Assembly (NCBI GenBank): GCA_019239425.1 | Contig: JAFAZX010000022.1 | Coordinates: 55,699 to 119,698, forward strand | DNA from: Acidobacteriota bacterium | GTDB lineage: Bacteria; Acidobacteriota; Blastocatellia; Pyrinomonadales; Pyrinomonadaceae | DNA: 64,000 nt | Direction of reading: 5' to 3' | Part shown: positions 17,799 through 27,552 of the stretch, one piece after another | Layout: every line of letters starts with the position of its first letter | Numbering within the stretch: position 1 is the first letter of the stretch | The notes under the pieces: generated by a model | Seen by the model: the letters and a program-made list of their open reading frames with translations, nothing else | Database searches by the model: none | Told to the model about the DNA's origin: nothing | Position numbers and translations under genes: made by a program

Positions 17799-17996
17799 AT
17801 GAAACGCGTTGACCTGATTCGACACCTTAAGCGTCACGGCTGCGAGTTTTTCCGCGAGGGCGGCAGCCATACGGTCTACGTCAACCGCGCGGCGCAGCGC
17901 TCGTCTTCAGTTCCGAGACATCGTGAAGTAAACGACTTTCTCGCGCGCAAAATCTGCCGCGACCTGCAAGTGCCGGAGCCGACAGGGAAGAAGTAG
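17799..17996 (+). CDS. hicA: HicA family mRNA interferase toxin
   Basis: 65 residues with a dsRBD-like fold: KRVDLIRHLKRHGCEF, then GGSHTVYVN containing the catalytic His24. The ending HREVNDFLARKICRDLQVP is standard. HicA cleaves mRNA when free of HicB. Length is normal and the catalytic His is kept, so the toxin may be active. It begins 42 bp after hicB and its stop codon directly abuts the ATG of the VWA gene. Confidence 0.88.
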   Translation: MKRVDLIRHLKRHGCEFFREGGSHTVYVNRAAQRSSSVPRHREVNDFLARKICRDLQVPEPTGKK

Positions 17997-19319
17997 ATGA
18001 AGTTCATACGGTATTCGAGGTTCAAGGGGTTCGACGTGTCGGGGCTGTCCTTGGGCGACCTGATGGGGTTGTTGCAGGACTCTCTGCTGTCGTCGGGTTA
18101 CGACGAGGACTACTACTGGACGCGGCAGCGGCAAGACCCGGACAGGTCTCTGGACGCGCTCAGGCAGGCGCTCCTGCAGGCGCTGCTGGAGATGGGCGAA
18201 CTCTCCGAGCGCGACGTGGAGGAGATGCTCGCCGAGAACAACGGGCAGTTCAAGGGGTCGCAGTTGGAGGAGCTGTTGAATCAGCTCATCGAGCGGCTGG
18301 TCGAAGAGGGTTACTTAAAACTCAAAGAAGAGTCGGCCGAGGCGCAGAGGCAGCGGCGGCGCGGGCAGGGGCAGGGCGAGGTGGGAGAGCCCCTGCCGCG
18401 GAACGTGAAGTTCGAGGTGACGGAGAAGGGGCTCGACTTCTTGGGGTATAAGACTTTGAGGAACCTGCTCGGGAGCCTCGGCAAGTCTTCGGTCGGGCGC
18501 CACGACACGCCGCACCTCTCGACCGGCGTCGAGGCCTCGCAGTCGCCCAAGCTTTACGAGTTCGGCGACACGATCAACCTCGACGTAAACACCACGCTCC
18601 TCTCGGCCATCAAGCGCGAAGGGCTGACCGTCCCCCTGAACCTCGAATACTCAGACCTGCACGTCCACCAGCAGGACTACCAGTCTTCGTGCGCGACCGT
18701 GGTCATGCTCGACTGCTCGCACTCGATGATTCTCTACGGCGAGGATCGCTTCACGCCGGCCAAGAAGGTCGCGCTCGCGCTGGCGCACCTGATCCGGACG
18801 CAGTACCCGGGCGACTCGCTCAAGGTCGTCCTCTTCCACGACGACGCCGAGGAGCTGCCGCTCGCGCGGCTCGCGACGACGCAGGTCGGCCCCTACCACA
18901 CGAACACGGCCGAGGGGTTGAAGCTGGCGCGGCGTCTCCTGCAGGCGCAGCGCAAGGAGATGAAGCAGATCGTGATGGTGACCGACGGGAAGCCCACGGC
19001 CTGCTTCCTCGAAGGCGAGCCCGCGGCGGGGCGCGGGCGCCTGCCCTTCGGCGAGCTACGCGGCGGGCGCAGGCTCTACAAGAACTCGATGGGCGGCGAC
19101 CCGGTCGTGATGGACGCCACCTTCCGCGAGGTGCAGGCGTGCCGCAAGGCGGGCATCCAGGTCAACACCTTCATGCTCGCCTCGGACTACTACCTCGTCG
19201 AGTTCGTCAAGCAGATGTCGGCGATGACCAACGGCAAGGCCTACTTCGCCACGCCCGGCAACCTCACGCAGTTCGTCTTGATCGACTTCCTCCGGCGGAA
19301 GAAGAGCCGCGTCAAGTAG
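17997..19319 (+). CDS. VWA-domain protein, partner of the AAA+ ATPase
   Basis: 440 residues. The N-terminal half is helical and charged, with [14 protein letters not shown] at about 115-130. The C-terminal VWA domain (about 230-430) has a metal-binding MIDAS motif DCSHS (Asp239-Ser241-Ser243), a later [10 protein letters not shown] and [11 protein letters not shown]. No signal peptide is present, so it acts in the cytoplasm with the ATPase at 16057. ATPase-VWA pairs are common; function is usually complex assembly or metal/cofactor insertion. The ATG follows directly on the hicA stop. Confidence 0.86.
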   Translation: MKFIRYSRFKGFDVSGLSLGDLMGLLQDSLLSSGYDEDYYWTRQRQDPDRSLDALRQALLQALLEMGELSERDVEEMLAENNGQFKGSQLEELLNQLIERLVEEGYLKLKEESAEAQRQRRRGQGQGEVGEPLPRNVKFEVTEKGLDFLGYKTLRNLLGSLGKSSVGRHDTPHLSTGVEASQSPKLYEFGDTINLDVNTTLLSAIKREGLTVPLNLEYSDLHVHQQDYQSSCATVVMLDCSHSMILYGEDRFTPAKKVALALAHLIRTQYPGDSLKVVLFHDDAEELPLARLATTQVGPYHTNTAEGLKLARRLLQAQRKEMKQIVMVTDGKPTACFLEGEPAAGRGRLPFGELRGGRRLYKNSMGGDPVVMDATFREVQACRKAGIQVNTFMLASDYYLVEFVKQMSAMTNGKAYFATPGNLTQFVLIDFLRRKKSRVK

Positions 19320-19811
19320 CAAGGAGCCTTTGCGGTCTCCGCCGGAGTCGTCGACGGATATTTAGAAGTTTACGAGACCATGCGCGGCAGCAAGAAGCTG
19401 ACGCTACGCGCACTGATGGGCAGGGAGAATATGACGAAGAAAGTCGTTGACAGTGGCGCGGGAGCTGAAATAAATTTCGCGCGTCTCCCGAAAGAATAAT
19501 TGAATCGCCCCGAACCCTCTCGGCATCAACTTGGGGCTACCGAAACACTCTCCTTCGTTAGCCTGACGACCGCGGCCATCTAATCTGCCGCGCGTTACGC
19601 TCCCTGGTACTGAACTACGGTTTTTCCGACGACGCCCGGGCGAGGCCGAATCCTGTGCAATAAAAGACGAAAGCCCCTGCGACGCCTACAAGTGGGGCCG
19701 GAGCCCGTGACAACACGACTTCAGCCGCCCGGAAGCGCGGAAGAGCGTCGCTCAACAGCCGCACCTTAGCGCAGGCGGTGGCTGCCCTCAATCTTACCCG
19801 GGAGCCATCCC
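19320..19811 (+). other. Intergenic region with no clear gene
   Basis: 492 bp between the VWA gene and the subtilase-RHS gene. A 39-codon frame (19380-19499) is open, and open upstream as well, but has no ribosome site and no recognisable similarity; it may be a gene remnant. The rest has stops in all forward frames and no strong hairpin or promoter I could identify. Confidence 0.4.
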
Positions 19812-22677
19812 ATGAGCGCCTCCCACCCGACTATACGCCTGACCTGCTGCCTTATCGCTTACGTCCTTATCACGTCAATGCTCGCTCCGCCGTCGTGGCG
19901 GTCGGCGGCCTCCAAGACATCGTCGAGCGCGGCAGGCACATTCGCGCGGGCCGCCGCACAAAGCGGTGGCCGTAGTGATGCCCCGAGCCGCACCGGGGAG
20001 CTGCTCGTGCGCTTCGGAGTCGAACTGACGGAGCGGGGTAAGGACGATATCGCGTCGTTGAGGGGGGGCGCCGCAAGGGGAAGTTGCGCGGCGACTCGCG
20101 GGTTGAGCGGTTGGAGGTCGGGCCCGGGCAGGATTCGACTACGGCGGCGGAGCGGCTGCGTCGGCTGCCGGGCGTCGAGTTCGCCGAGCCGAACTTCCTT
20201 GTTCGGCACGACCAAGTGACCCCTAACGACCCGAAGTTTTCGGAACAGTGGGCGCTCAGGAACTCGGGGCAGAACGGGGGCATGGTCGGTTCAGACGTGG
20301 GCGCGACTACCGCATGGCGAGAGACGGTTGGCACCTACTCGACGGTCGTCGCGGTGGTGGACAGCGGCATCGACTTCGCACATCCCGACCTCGCCGCCGG
20401 CCGCTGGCTGAACCCCGGTGAGGTCGCCAGCAATGGTCTGGACGACGACCGCGACGGCTACCCGGACGACGTGAGCGGCTGGGACTGGGTGGCGAACTCG
20501 GGCGTGGTGCGCGACGAACAGGGTCACGGCACGTCCGTGGCCGGCATCCTCGCCGCCGAGGGGAACAACGGCACGGGCTTGACGGGTGTGATGTGGCGCG
20601 CCTCCTTGATGAGCCTGCGCGTGCTGGATTCGGGGGGGACGGGAGACGTGGCCGGGGCGGTCGAGGCCATCGACTACGCGGTCGCGCACGGGGCGTCGGT
20701 CATCAATTGTTCGTGGGGCACGGAGGCCGACTCGCAGTTCCTGAAGGATGCTATTGATCGGGCGGGGCGCAAGGGCGTCGTGGTCGTCGCCTCGGCCGGC
20801 AACGCGGGCCGCGACATCGACGCACAACCCTACTACCCGGCCTCCTACGACCTGTCGAACCTGATCTCGGTAACTTCGAGCGACGGGTTCGACAACTTGG
20901 CGACATTCTCGAACCGCGGGGCGACGCGCGTGGCCGTGGCGGCGCCCGGGGTTGAGATACTGACGACGCAACTAGGAGGCGACTATCACGTCGTGAGCGG
21001 CACATCGGCTTCGGCGCCGATAGTCGCTGGGATTGCAGGGCTTATTAAGACAGTTCGGCCGAACGCCACCGCGGCGGCAGTGCGGGCCGCCGTGCTGGCA
21101 GGCACGAGGCGGGTTGACGCGTTAACGTCGAAAGTCTCCTCGGGCGGTGTGGCCGACGCGGCGGGGGCTCTGGCCGTGCTACGCGGGAACCCCTATGCGG
21201 GTGGCGACGGCGCCCACGGGAACGGCCACGGTAATGGTCAAGGGGGCGGCCGCCCATACGTCCCGCCGGCGCTCAGGAAGGATAATGAACACGGTCGCGG
21301 AAGGGATAAGAAGGGGATCATCGTCACCCCTCCCGGGGCCGGCGGCGGCGCTCCTGGCGCGAACCTGCCCGACCTCGACGCCTCGCGCAAAGTGCGCACG
21401 TCGCCCGCGCCGCGCGCATTCTCCGCGCCGATTCAAGCAAACTTGATGTGCGCCGACTGTGACTCCTCGGGCGGCGGGGGCGGCGGCCAGAGCTACCCGA
21501 ACGACCCGTACTTCGGCACGGCCCGAATGCTTCCTCTCAACGATGTCGGCGACCAGGGCGTCGACCTCGGCTCGCGCAACTTCGACTGGGCGCTGCCAAT
21601 CGTGTTGCTCCCGGGCCGGGCTCGACCTCTCACTCACGCTCTATTACAACTCGCTGGTCTGGACCAAGCAGGGCACGTCCATCCAGTACAACGCCGACCA
21701 CGCTCGTCGCAGACCTTGCTCTCGTCGGTGGTGGTGGCGGGTGTGCTGGACTCCTACCACTTCGACTATAACTCCTACGGGCAGGTCTATAAGATCACGC
21801 ATAAAGCGCCGGACGGACACGAACTGGCTCACACCCGCTATAACCTGTCGGACGCGGAGTTGAATGCGGTGAACAACGGGGCACAGACTGACTGCCCACG
21901 CTTCACCTCGCGCTACGACTACGCGCAGAACTGGAACGACGGGGCGGAGGCCGTTACGACCTACTCGGTGACCGAGAACGCGACGTGGAATCACCCCGAC
22001 ACGCAGGTGCAGGAGACAGGCAGGCTCACTCGGCAGACGACGCCCGACGGGACGACCGTTAATGTCTTCTCGCACTCCTCCGGGTGGGACGCCGGCCTGC
22101 CGCGGCTCGAACAAACAGTCGCGACGGAGCTTGTCAACAACACCCCGACGCAGGTCTTGAAGAAGTGGACTTTGATGGTGTGGACGCAGGATAACACTTC
22201 GCTCCCTTACTCACAGAACGAGCGGCTAACCGACATCAAACTCTACGACGGTACCAACGTCAGCCATACCTCGATTGACTACAACAGCGGCTTCGGCTTG
22301 CCGACGACGGTGCGCGAATGGGGCTTGGTCGGCGGACAGTTGACCCTGCTCAGGCGGACGGAGACAGAATATAATCTCGGCTCGGCCTACCTAAACAGCC
22401 GGGTCATCGGCCTGCCTTGGCGTGTGCTGGTTTACGACGGGGGCGGCGCACTAGTCTCGAAGCGCCACTTCTTCTACGACTGGGACGGCTGGCACCTCGA
22501 AGACATCCCGAACGTGACCATCCCGCAGCACGACCCAGCCTACAGCGCCTCCTATGCCGCCGGGCGTGGCAATCTCGTGTTGATGCAGCGCTTCGACGTG
22601 ACCGATACAGCCCTAACTATAGAGGCACCTTCCGTTTCACTAAGCAACAGGCGCAGCAGTTGAGTAGCAAGTGTTGA
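19812..22677 (+). pseudogene. Subtilase-RHS polymorphic toxin gene, frameshifted and internally deleted
   Basis: The intact gene would encode a secreted protein: signal peptide (ATG 19812, GGGAG ribosome site), S8 propeptide, subtilisin domain, Gly-rich linker, RHS/YD repeats and a C-terminal toxin tip. The frame is broken at a run of seven G (20062-20068): the propeptide TGELLVRFGVELTERGK is in one frame and GVEFAEPNFLVRHDQ in another. The subtilase triad is intact (VVDSGID, GHGTSVAG, GTSASAP), and the longest open frame is 20084-22663. Near 21612 about five bases are lost; the RHS start LDLSLTLYYNSLVW lies in another frame, and the RHS middle is missing. Only the last codons (NYRGTFRFTKQQAQQLSSKC, stop at 22677) of a toxin remain, again out of frame. 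Confidence 0.75.
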
Positions 22678-22696
22678 TGGTAATTTAGGAGGAGAG

Positions 22697-23392
22697 ATGC
22701 GCACCCTGATCAAAGTTGCCGCGGTCTTGGCACTGGCGGCTAATTATCATTCCGCGGCCGGCCGGGTCGGTACACAAAACGTCTCAGCCTCTCAGTCCGT
22801 GACTGACGTCCGAGAGCGGCCGCTGCTGGGGATTGACTACTCGGGCGCGGCCAGGCTCAAGTTAGCTTCCCGAAAGGATTCTTACCGCTTCGGTGAGATG
22901 ATCGGCCTCGACATCGCGCTACTGAACGCGACGGATACGCCCATCTTCTTTCACAAACTGTCGGGCCCGACCGTCGTCGTCAAAGTCTTCGATGAGAAGG
23001 GGGCCGTGGTTAAAGTTATCCCCGGCTCCGTCCGGTTAGAGGGTGTTGTCCCCCAGTCGTACGTCCTTCTGGGGGCCGGCGAAGTTACCGTCGGGTCACG
23101 ACAGTTGCTCGCCGGCTGCAATGCGGCAGGGCTGGCGGCATTTGATGAAGCAAGGCAGAGGCTGAATGAGGACGTTGGCCGACAAAAAATCGGATACGAC
23201 CAAGGCATGTTTGAGCGGGGTCTGTTTGTCAACTGGGGGGACGTGTGTGCGCAGACGACGCGCCCCGGAAGCTACGACATCGTGGTGGAGGTTTCTAACC
23301 GCCACGTTGTCCTTTCCGGACGCGGGGCGAAGGTAAAAACCGCTGTCAGTACCATAAGCAGTCCACCCCTTCGGATCACCATCTCCGAGTAG
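22697..23392 (+). CDS. Secreted protein, copy 1 of a tandem duplicate downstream of the RHS gene (possible immunity protein)
   Basis: 231 residues with a signal peptide (MRTLIKVAAVLALAANYHSA) and a strong ribosome site (AGGAGGAG). The mature part resembles an Ig-like beta domain (SYRFGEMIGLDIALLNATD). It shares many blocks with the next gene: GIDYS, KLASR, YRFGE, LLAGCN, ERxLFVNWGD, and an ending PLxITI(S/A)E. Two cysteines are conserved between the copies (LLAGCN and GDVC/GDAC). Its place 19 bp after the last toxin codon is where immunity genes of RHS toxins lie. That role is inference; a secreted protein of unknown function is the safe call. Confidence 0.7.
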   Translation: MRTLIKVAAVLALAANYHSAAGRVGTQNVSASQSVTDVRERPLLGIDYSGAARLKLASRKDSYRFGEMIGLDIALLNATDTPIFFHKLSGPTVVVKVFDEKGAVVKVIPGSVRLEGVVPQSYVLLGAGEVTVGSRQLLAGCNAAGLAAFDEARQRLNEDVGRQKIGYDQGMFERGLFVNWGDVCAQTTRPGSYDIVVEVSNRHVVLSGRGAKVKTAVSTISSPPLRITISE

Positions 23393-23433
23393 ACGGCTCG
23401 AATATTAAAGCGGAAACCCGAAGGGAGGCGGGT

Positions 23434-24132
23434 ATGCGATACTTGCTCATGGTCGTCGTCGTGACGTTACTCTGCGGCGGCGGCGCACGAGCCGTCGGAC
23501 AAGCCAAAGGCGGCGACAACCGCTCCGAGCGGCGGACTTTAATCGACGTGCGTAAGAAGGCCGACTTGGGGATAGACTACTCGCAGACGGCGAAAGTTAA
23601 ACTGGCCTCTCGCCAGAGTTCGTATCGCTTCGGCGAGCTGATCAGCCTCGACTTGGCCCTCCTGAATGCGACGGATAAGCGGCTGTTCGTTGATAAACCG
23701 TCCGGCATAGGTCTTAGCATCGAGGTCGTCGATGAAAACGGGAAGGAGGTGAGCGTTAATCCTTATACCGTCCTTGCCGGCTCACCCAGCCCAGAGTCGT
23801 ACTCCCTCCTTGAGCCAAACCAGATCACAATCGGAGGATTTATCCTGCTCGCCGGCTGCAACACCGAAGGCGTAGGGTCGTTCCTTGATCGACGGGTGGA
23901 GTTGGCGCGGGACGTAAGCGCGGGGCGGGCGGAGTACGACCGGGGGCTGTTCGAGCGTGATCTATTCGTTAACTGGGGGGACGCGTGTCTGCGGACAACC
24001 CACCCCGGGAAGTACTCCGTTACGGCTACTCTGACCAACAGGTGGGTAGTCGTCTCGCCCGCCGAACCAAAAGTGAAAACGATGGTGGGGACTATTCGAA
24101 GCACACCTCTGACAATCACTATCGCCGAATAG
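23434..24132 (+). CDS. Secreted protein, copy 2 of the tandem duplicate
   Basis: 232 residues, clearly paralogous to the preceding gene over the full length, with the same signal peptide layout (MRYLLMVVVVTLLCGGGARA) and the same conserved cysteine pair. It starts 41 bp after its neighbour with a GGGAGG ribosome site, so both are likely co-transcribed. Divergence is substantial, which suggests an old duplication or separate capture events, as in immunity-gene arrays that protect against several toxin variants. No enzymatic motif is visible. Confidence 0.7.
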   Translation: MRYLLMVVVVTLLCGGGARAVGQAKGGDNRSERRTLIDVRKKADLGIDYSQTAKVKLASRQSSYRFGELISLDLALLNATDKRLFVDKPSGIGLSIEVVDENGKEVSVNPYTVLAGSPSPESYSLLEPNQITIGGFILLAGCNTEGVGSFLDRRVELARDVSAGRAEYDRGLFERDLFVNWGDACLRTTHPGKYSVTATLTNRWVVVSPAEPKVKTMVGTIRSTPLTITIAE

Positions 24133-24721
24133 CACTTCGGTTTACGCCCGGCTCTGCCAGCGTGTCAAAATAAAATTAGACGGTAGAGATACGGTTACAG
24201 AGGACCTGGTTGCGGGACTCTTCGGTGTCGTCACTTGGCGTAATCGTTAACACGATCAGCCCGGGCATCGTCACGACGCCGCTCGCCAAGGACGAACTCA
24301 CGGGGCCGCGCGGCGAAGGCTACCGGCGCATGATCGAAGGGCCTGTGGCCGGGCACGCCGGCACGGTGCTGAGCATCAGCGATTTTGTGACGCCCCCTCT
24401 AACGGGCGTTGGCGGTCGGCTGCTTCGTGCCGGCGCGCAGGAGCGGGGCGAGGAATTGCTCTTCCAGTTCGAAGATGCGCGTGAAGGCTTCACGCTTCTT
24501 CGCGGGGCCGCCCTTCAGCAGCACTTCGATGGAGTCCGCGTCGCTGCGTAGTTCGCGCGTGCCCACGCGAACTGGAAGTCCCGGCCCATCGGCGTCGGGA
24601 CTTTCGAGAGCGGGACGACGAAGGACACGGTTCGCCCTCCGCGCAAAGTGCCCTGTTTCCATTAGACCATAAATACACTACAGTGTTCCCCTTCGGAAGA
24701 CCTGCGCAGAGAGGGCGACCG
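24133..24721 (+). pseudogene. Gene remnants, including a short-chain dehydrogenase fragment (about 24237-24370)
   Basis: One frame encodes VNTISPGIVTTPLAKDELTG and then RGEGYRRMIEGPVAGHAGT, which is the C-terminal part of an SDR oxidoreductase (the SPG segment after the active site); both ends are missing. A minus-strand frame at 24399-24662 (87 codons) has no ribosome site and no similarity I know. The 589-bp stretch has no intact gene and looks like decaying DNA beside the broken RHS locus. Confidence 0.55.
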
Positions 24722-25540
24722 TTGAGAGGTTCACCGAAAAAAAGATCGAGCTTCCTACTGTCGAAGTGGTATCTGGACTGCGTGACTGATGACGGAAACG
24801 CCTTCATCGGGTACGCCGCTACGCTCAGTTGGAAGGGGCTGTCGCTTCATTATTCGAGCGTGCTGCGCCGTCGCCCCGGAGAAGGGGTGAAGACGGACAC
24901 GACGCTGGAAGAGTTCTCGGCCCCTGAAGTCTCCGGCCAATCCGTTCAGTGGTCTTCGCCCCGTCTAGGCGTCGCCGGAACCTGGGAGGCCGACGCGCGA
25001 CCGTTGAGGCGCACGCTCCTCGAATCGGACGCGGGCGACATCGAGTGGGACTGCCTGCAACCGCGCGCGCGCGCGTCGGTGCGCGTCGGCGGCGCGCGGC
25101 TCGAAGGTTTCGGTTACGTCGAACATCTTTCGATGACGGTCCCGCCGTGGCGTCTGCCGTTCGAGGAGTTGCGCTGGGGCAGGTTTCTGTCCGGAGAGGA
25201 CTCGGTGGTCTGGATAGACTGGCGCGGCGGCGACTCTCTCAACCTCAGTTTTCACAACGGCGCGCGCGCGGAAGGCGCGCTCATCTCCGACGACGAATTC
25301 GCCGCCGGGGACGTCCGTCTTAAACTCGACGAGAGCGTCGTCCTGAGAGACGGCGTTCTCGTCGAGACGGCGCTCCCGATGATTCCCGGCGTGCGGAGGC
25401 TGTTCCCCTTTAGAATACTCAGAACCCGCGAGTGCAAATGGCTCAGCCGCGGGGCGCTGCAGAGGCCCGACGCGGAAGTCAGCAACGGCTGGGCGATTCA
25501 CGAGGTCGTGCGCTGGCCCGGGAAAAGTTTGGCGCGTTGA
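24722..25540 (+). CDS. Hypothetical protein, weakly lipocalin/CrtC-AttH-like
   Basis: About 273 residues from a TTG at 24722 with an AGAGAGGG ribosome site; a GTG at 24683 is the alternative start. There is no signal peptide or TM helix. The beginning SKWYLDCVTDDGNAFIGYAA, repeated beta-strand patterns and the ending RTRECKWLSRG recall the CrtC/AttH/tocopherol-cyclase-like beta-barrel proteins that handle isoprenoids or other lipids. The resemblance is faint. It ends 18 bp before the ICMT-PAP2-Lgt gene, so the two are probably one operon, and a role in lipid handling would fit. Confidence 0.6.
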   Translation: MRGSPKKRSSFLLSKWYLDCVTDDGNAFIGYAATLSWKGLSLHYSSVLRRRPGEGVKTDTTLEEFSAPEVSGQSVQWSSPRLGVAGTWEADARPLRRTLLESDAGDIEWDCLQPRARASVRVGGARLEGFGYVEHLSMTVPPWRLPFEELRWGRFLSGEDSVVWIDWRGGDSLNLSFHNGARAEGALISDDEFAAGDVRLKLDESVVLRDGVLVETALPMIPGVRRLFPFRILRTRECKWLSRGALQRPDAEVSNGWAIHEVVRWPGKSLAR

Positions 25541-25558
25541 CTCCTCCCCGATTCCCCT

Positions 25559-27538
25559 ATGAATGAAAAGGTGCTTGACGGTGAAACCGTGGTCGAACGC
25601 GGGCGCGCGCCGAAGAGTTCGTCCGTCGTGGGGAAAGTTCTTTACGCAGTCCTCTTCGTCGCGGTGTTGCCGGCTCTGCTCCTGGCCTGGGCCTTTGTGA
25701 CCGACGCGAGCGTGCCGCTCCCCGTCGTCGGGTCGCCTTTAGTCGGCGTGGCCGTATCGGTCTGCGGCGGCGTCCTGATGCTCTCCGGCATGGCCGCGCT
25801 CATGGTCTACGGTAAGGGGCTGCCCATGAACGCGTATCCGCCCGCGCGGTACGTGACGCGCGGCGCGTACCGGCTCACCGCTCACCCGATCTACGCGGGC
25901 TTCTCGATACTCTGCGTCGGGGCCGCGGTTGCCGCGGACTCGCCCGCGGGGCTGTGGCTCGTCTCGCCCGTGGTGATGCTCGGCTGCGTCGCGCTGGTGC
26001 AGGGTTTTGAAAAGCACGACCTGCAAAGACGTTTCGGCCACTCCGACGTCAAGCCTTTGATCCGTCTGCCCGGAGACGAAGCGGGACGCCCGACCTTCGC
26101 GGACGTCATCTCGGTCTACGTTCTGGTTCTACTCCCGTGGCTGATTCTGTACGAGGCGGTTCGACTGATCGGCGTCCCCAAAGACGCCTTCGTCGCCTAC
26201 TTCCCTTTCGAGAAGTACATCCCGGTCTACGAAGCGACCGAGCTGGTCTACGCGAGCACCTACGCGCTCGTCCTTCTCGCCCCGCTGGTCGCGAGGACGA
26301 GGCGCGACCTGCGCGAGTTTGCCATCCGCGGGCTCTTCGCGACCGGCCTCGTCACCCTCCTCTTTCTCGTCGTCCCGCTCGTAGCCCCGCCGCGCCCGTT
26401 CGTGCCGCGCGGGCCGCTCGGAGAGTTGTTGACCTGGGAGCGCGCGCTCGACACGCCCGCCGCGGCCTTCCCCTCTTTTCACGTCGTCTGGGCGCTGCTC
26501 GCCGCGAGGGCTTACGCCGCGCGTGCGCGTTCGTGGAGATTCGTCTGGTGGGGGTGGGCGGTCGCAGTCTCTTTGAGCTGCGTGACGACGGGCATGCACG
26601 CGGTCGTCGACGTGGCCGCCGGGTTCGTCACCTTCCTCTTCGTGACGCGCTTCGCGGCCGTGTGGGAGGCCGCGCGCGGTTTGACGGAGCGCGTCGCGAA
26701 TTCGTGGAGAGAGTGGCGCGTCGGCCCCGTCCGGATTATCAACCACGGCCTGTACGCGGGCGCGGGCGCCTTCGTCTCGCTCTCCATCTTCGGGGCGCTG
26801 GCGGGCGCAGACCACGTCGTCGCGATGCTCGTCATCGCCACCTCCATCCTCGTCGCGTCGGCGCTCTGGGCGCAGTTGGTCGAAGGCTCGCCGAGTCTGC
26901 TGCGGCCTTACGGGTGGTACGGGGGCGTCATCGGCGCGGTCTTAGGCGTCGCGGTCGCCGGGCTGCTGGGGGCAGACCCGTGGCTGCTCGCGGGCGCGTG
27001 CTGCGTCGCGGCCCCGTGGCTCCAGGCCGTCGGGAGGTTGCGCTGTCTGGTTCAGGGGTGTTGCCACGGGCGTGAGGCACCCGCCTCGGTCGGGATTCGG
27101 TACACGCACCCGCGCTCGCGCGTCTGTAAGCTGTCGGGCCTCGCGGGCGTGCCAGTCCATCCGACGCCGCTCTACTCGATTCTCTCCAACGTGGTCATCG
27201 CGGTCGTCGTGGCGAGGCTCTGGCAACTCCGCGCGTCGCTTTCGCTCGTCGTCGGTGTCTACCTGATTCTGACCGGGCTCGCGCGCTTCGTCGAAGAGTC
27301 ATACCGCGGCGAGCCGCAGACGGCCGTCAGGGCGGGGCTGAAGCTCTACCAGTGGATGGCGATCTTGAGCGTCGTGGCGGGCGTGTCGGTCACGATGATC
27401 GTCGGGGCGCCGTCCGCGCCGGAGATTCAGTTCAACCGGGCCTCGGTCGCCGCGGCCTTCTGCTTCGGCCTCTTCGCGTGGTTCGCGCTCGGCGTAGACT
27501 TCCCCGATTCGAACAGGAGGTTCGCGAGGTTGGCGTGA
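25559..27538 (+). CDS. Triple-domain membrane protein: ICMT-like methyltransferase, PAP2-like phosphatase and Lgt-like domain
   Basis: 659 residues, polytopic. Residues about 20-160 resemble the isoprenylcysteine/phospholipid methyltransferase family (YVTRGAYRLTAHPIYAGF). Residues about 170-375 resemble PAP2 phosphatases: PSFH (about 305) and TTGMHAVVD (about 344) fit motifs C2 and C3 of the active site. Residues about 400-600 resemble prolipoprotein diacylglyceryl transferase: LVQGCCHG (about 500), HPTPLYS (about 533) and RFVEESYRGEPQT (about 575). All three families act on lipid substrates at the membrane. This order of domains in one chain is unknown to me. It may build or attach an unusual lipid. 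No frameshift is needed to join the parts. Confidence 0.8.
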   Translation: MNEKVLDGETVVERGRAPKSSSVVGKVLYAVLFVAVLPALLLAWAFVTDASVPLPVVGSPLVGVAVSVCGGVLMLSGMAALMVYGKGLPMNAYPPARYVTRGAYRLTAHPIYAGFSILCVGAAVAADSPAGLWLVSPVVMLGCVALVQGFEKHDLQRRFGHSDVKPLIRLPGDEAGRPTFADVISVYVLVLLPWLILYEAVRLIGVPKDAFVAYFPFEKYIPVYEATELVYASTYALVLLAPLVARTRRDLREFAIRGLFATGLVTLLFLVVPLVAPPRPFVPRGPLGELLTWERALDTPAAAFPSFHVVWALLAARAYAARARSWRFVWWGWAVAVSLSCVTTGMHAVVDVAAGFVTFLFVTRFAAVWEAARGLTERVANSWREWRVGPVRIINHGLYAGAGAFVSLSIFGALAGADHVVAMLVIATSILVASALWAQLVEGSPSLLRPYGWYGGVIGAVLGVAVAGLLGADPWLLAGACCVAAPWLQAVGRLRCLVQGCCHGREAPASVGIRYTHPRSRVCKLSGLAGVPVHPTPLYSILSNVVIAVVVARLWQLRASLSLVVGVYLILTGLARFVEESYRGEPQTAVRAGLKLYQWMAILSVVAGVSVTMIVGAPSAPEIQFNRASVAAAFCFGLFAWFALGVDFPDSNRRFARLA

Positions 27539-27552
27539 CGTGTGCGTAAAGG

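Noticed and set aside
19380..19499. 39-codon ORF after the VWA gene
   Set aside because: No ribosome site and the frame is open upstream of the ATG; it may be a remnant but cannot be supported as a gene.
24399..24662. 87-codon minus-strand ORF
   Set aside because: No ribosome site, no recognisable domain and it lies among gene remnants; mentioned only within the remnant entry.
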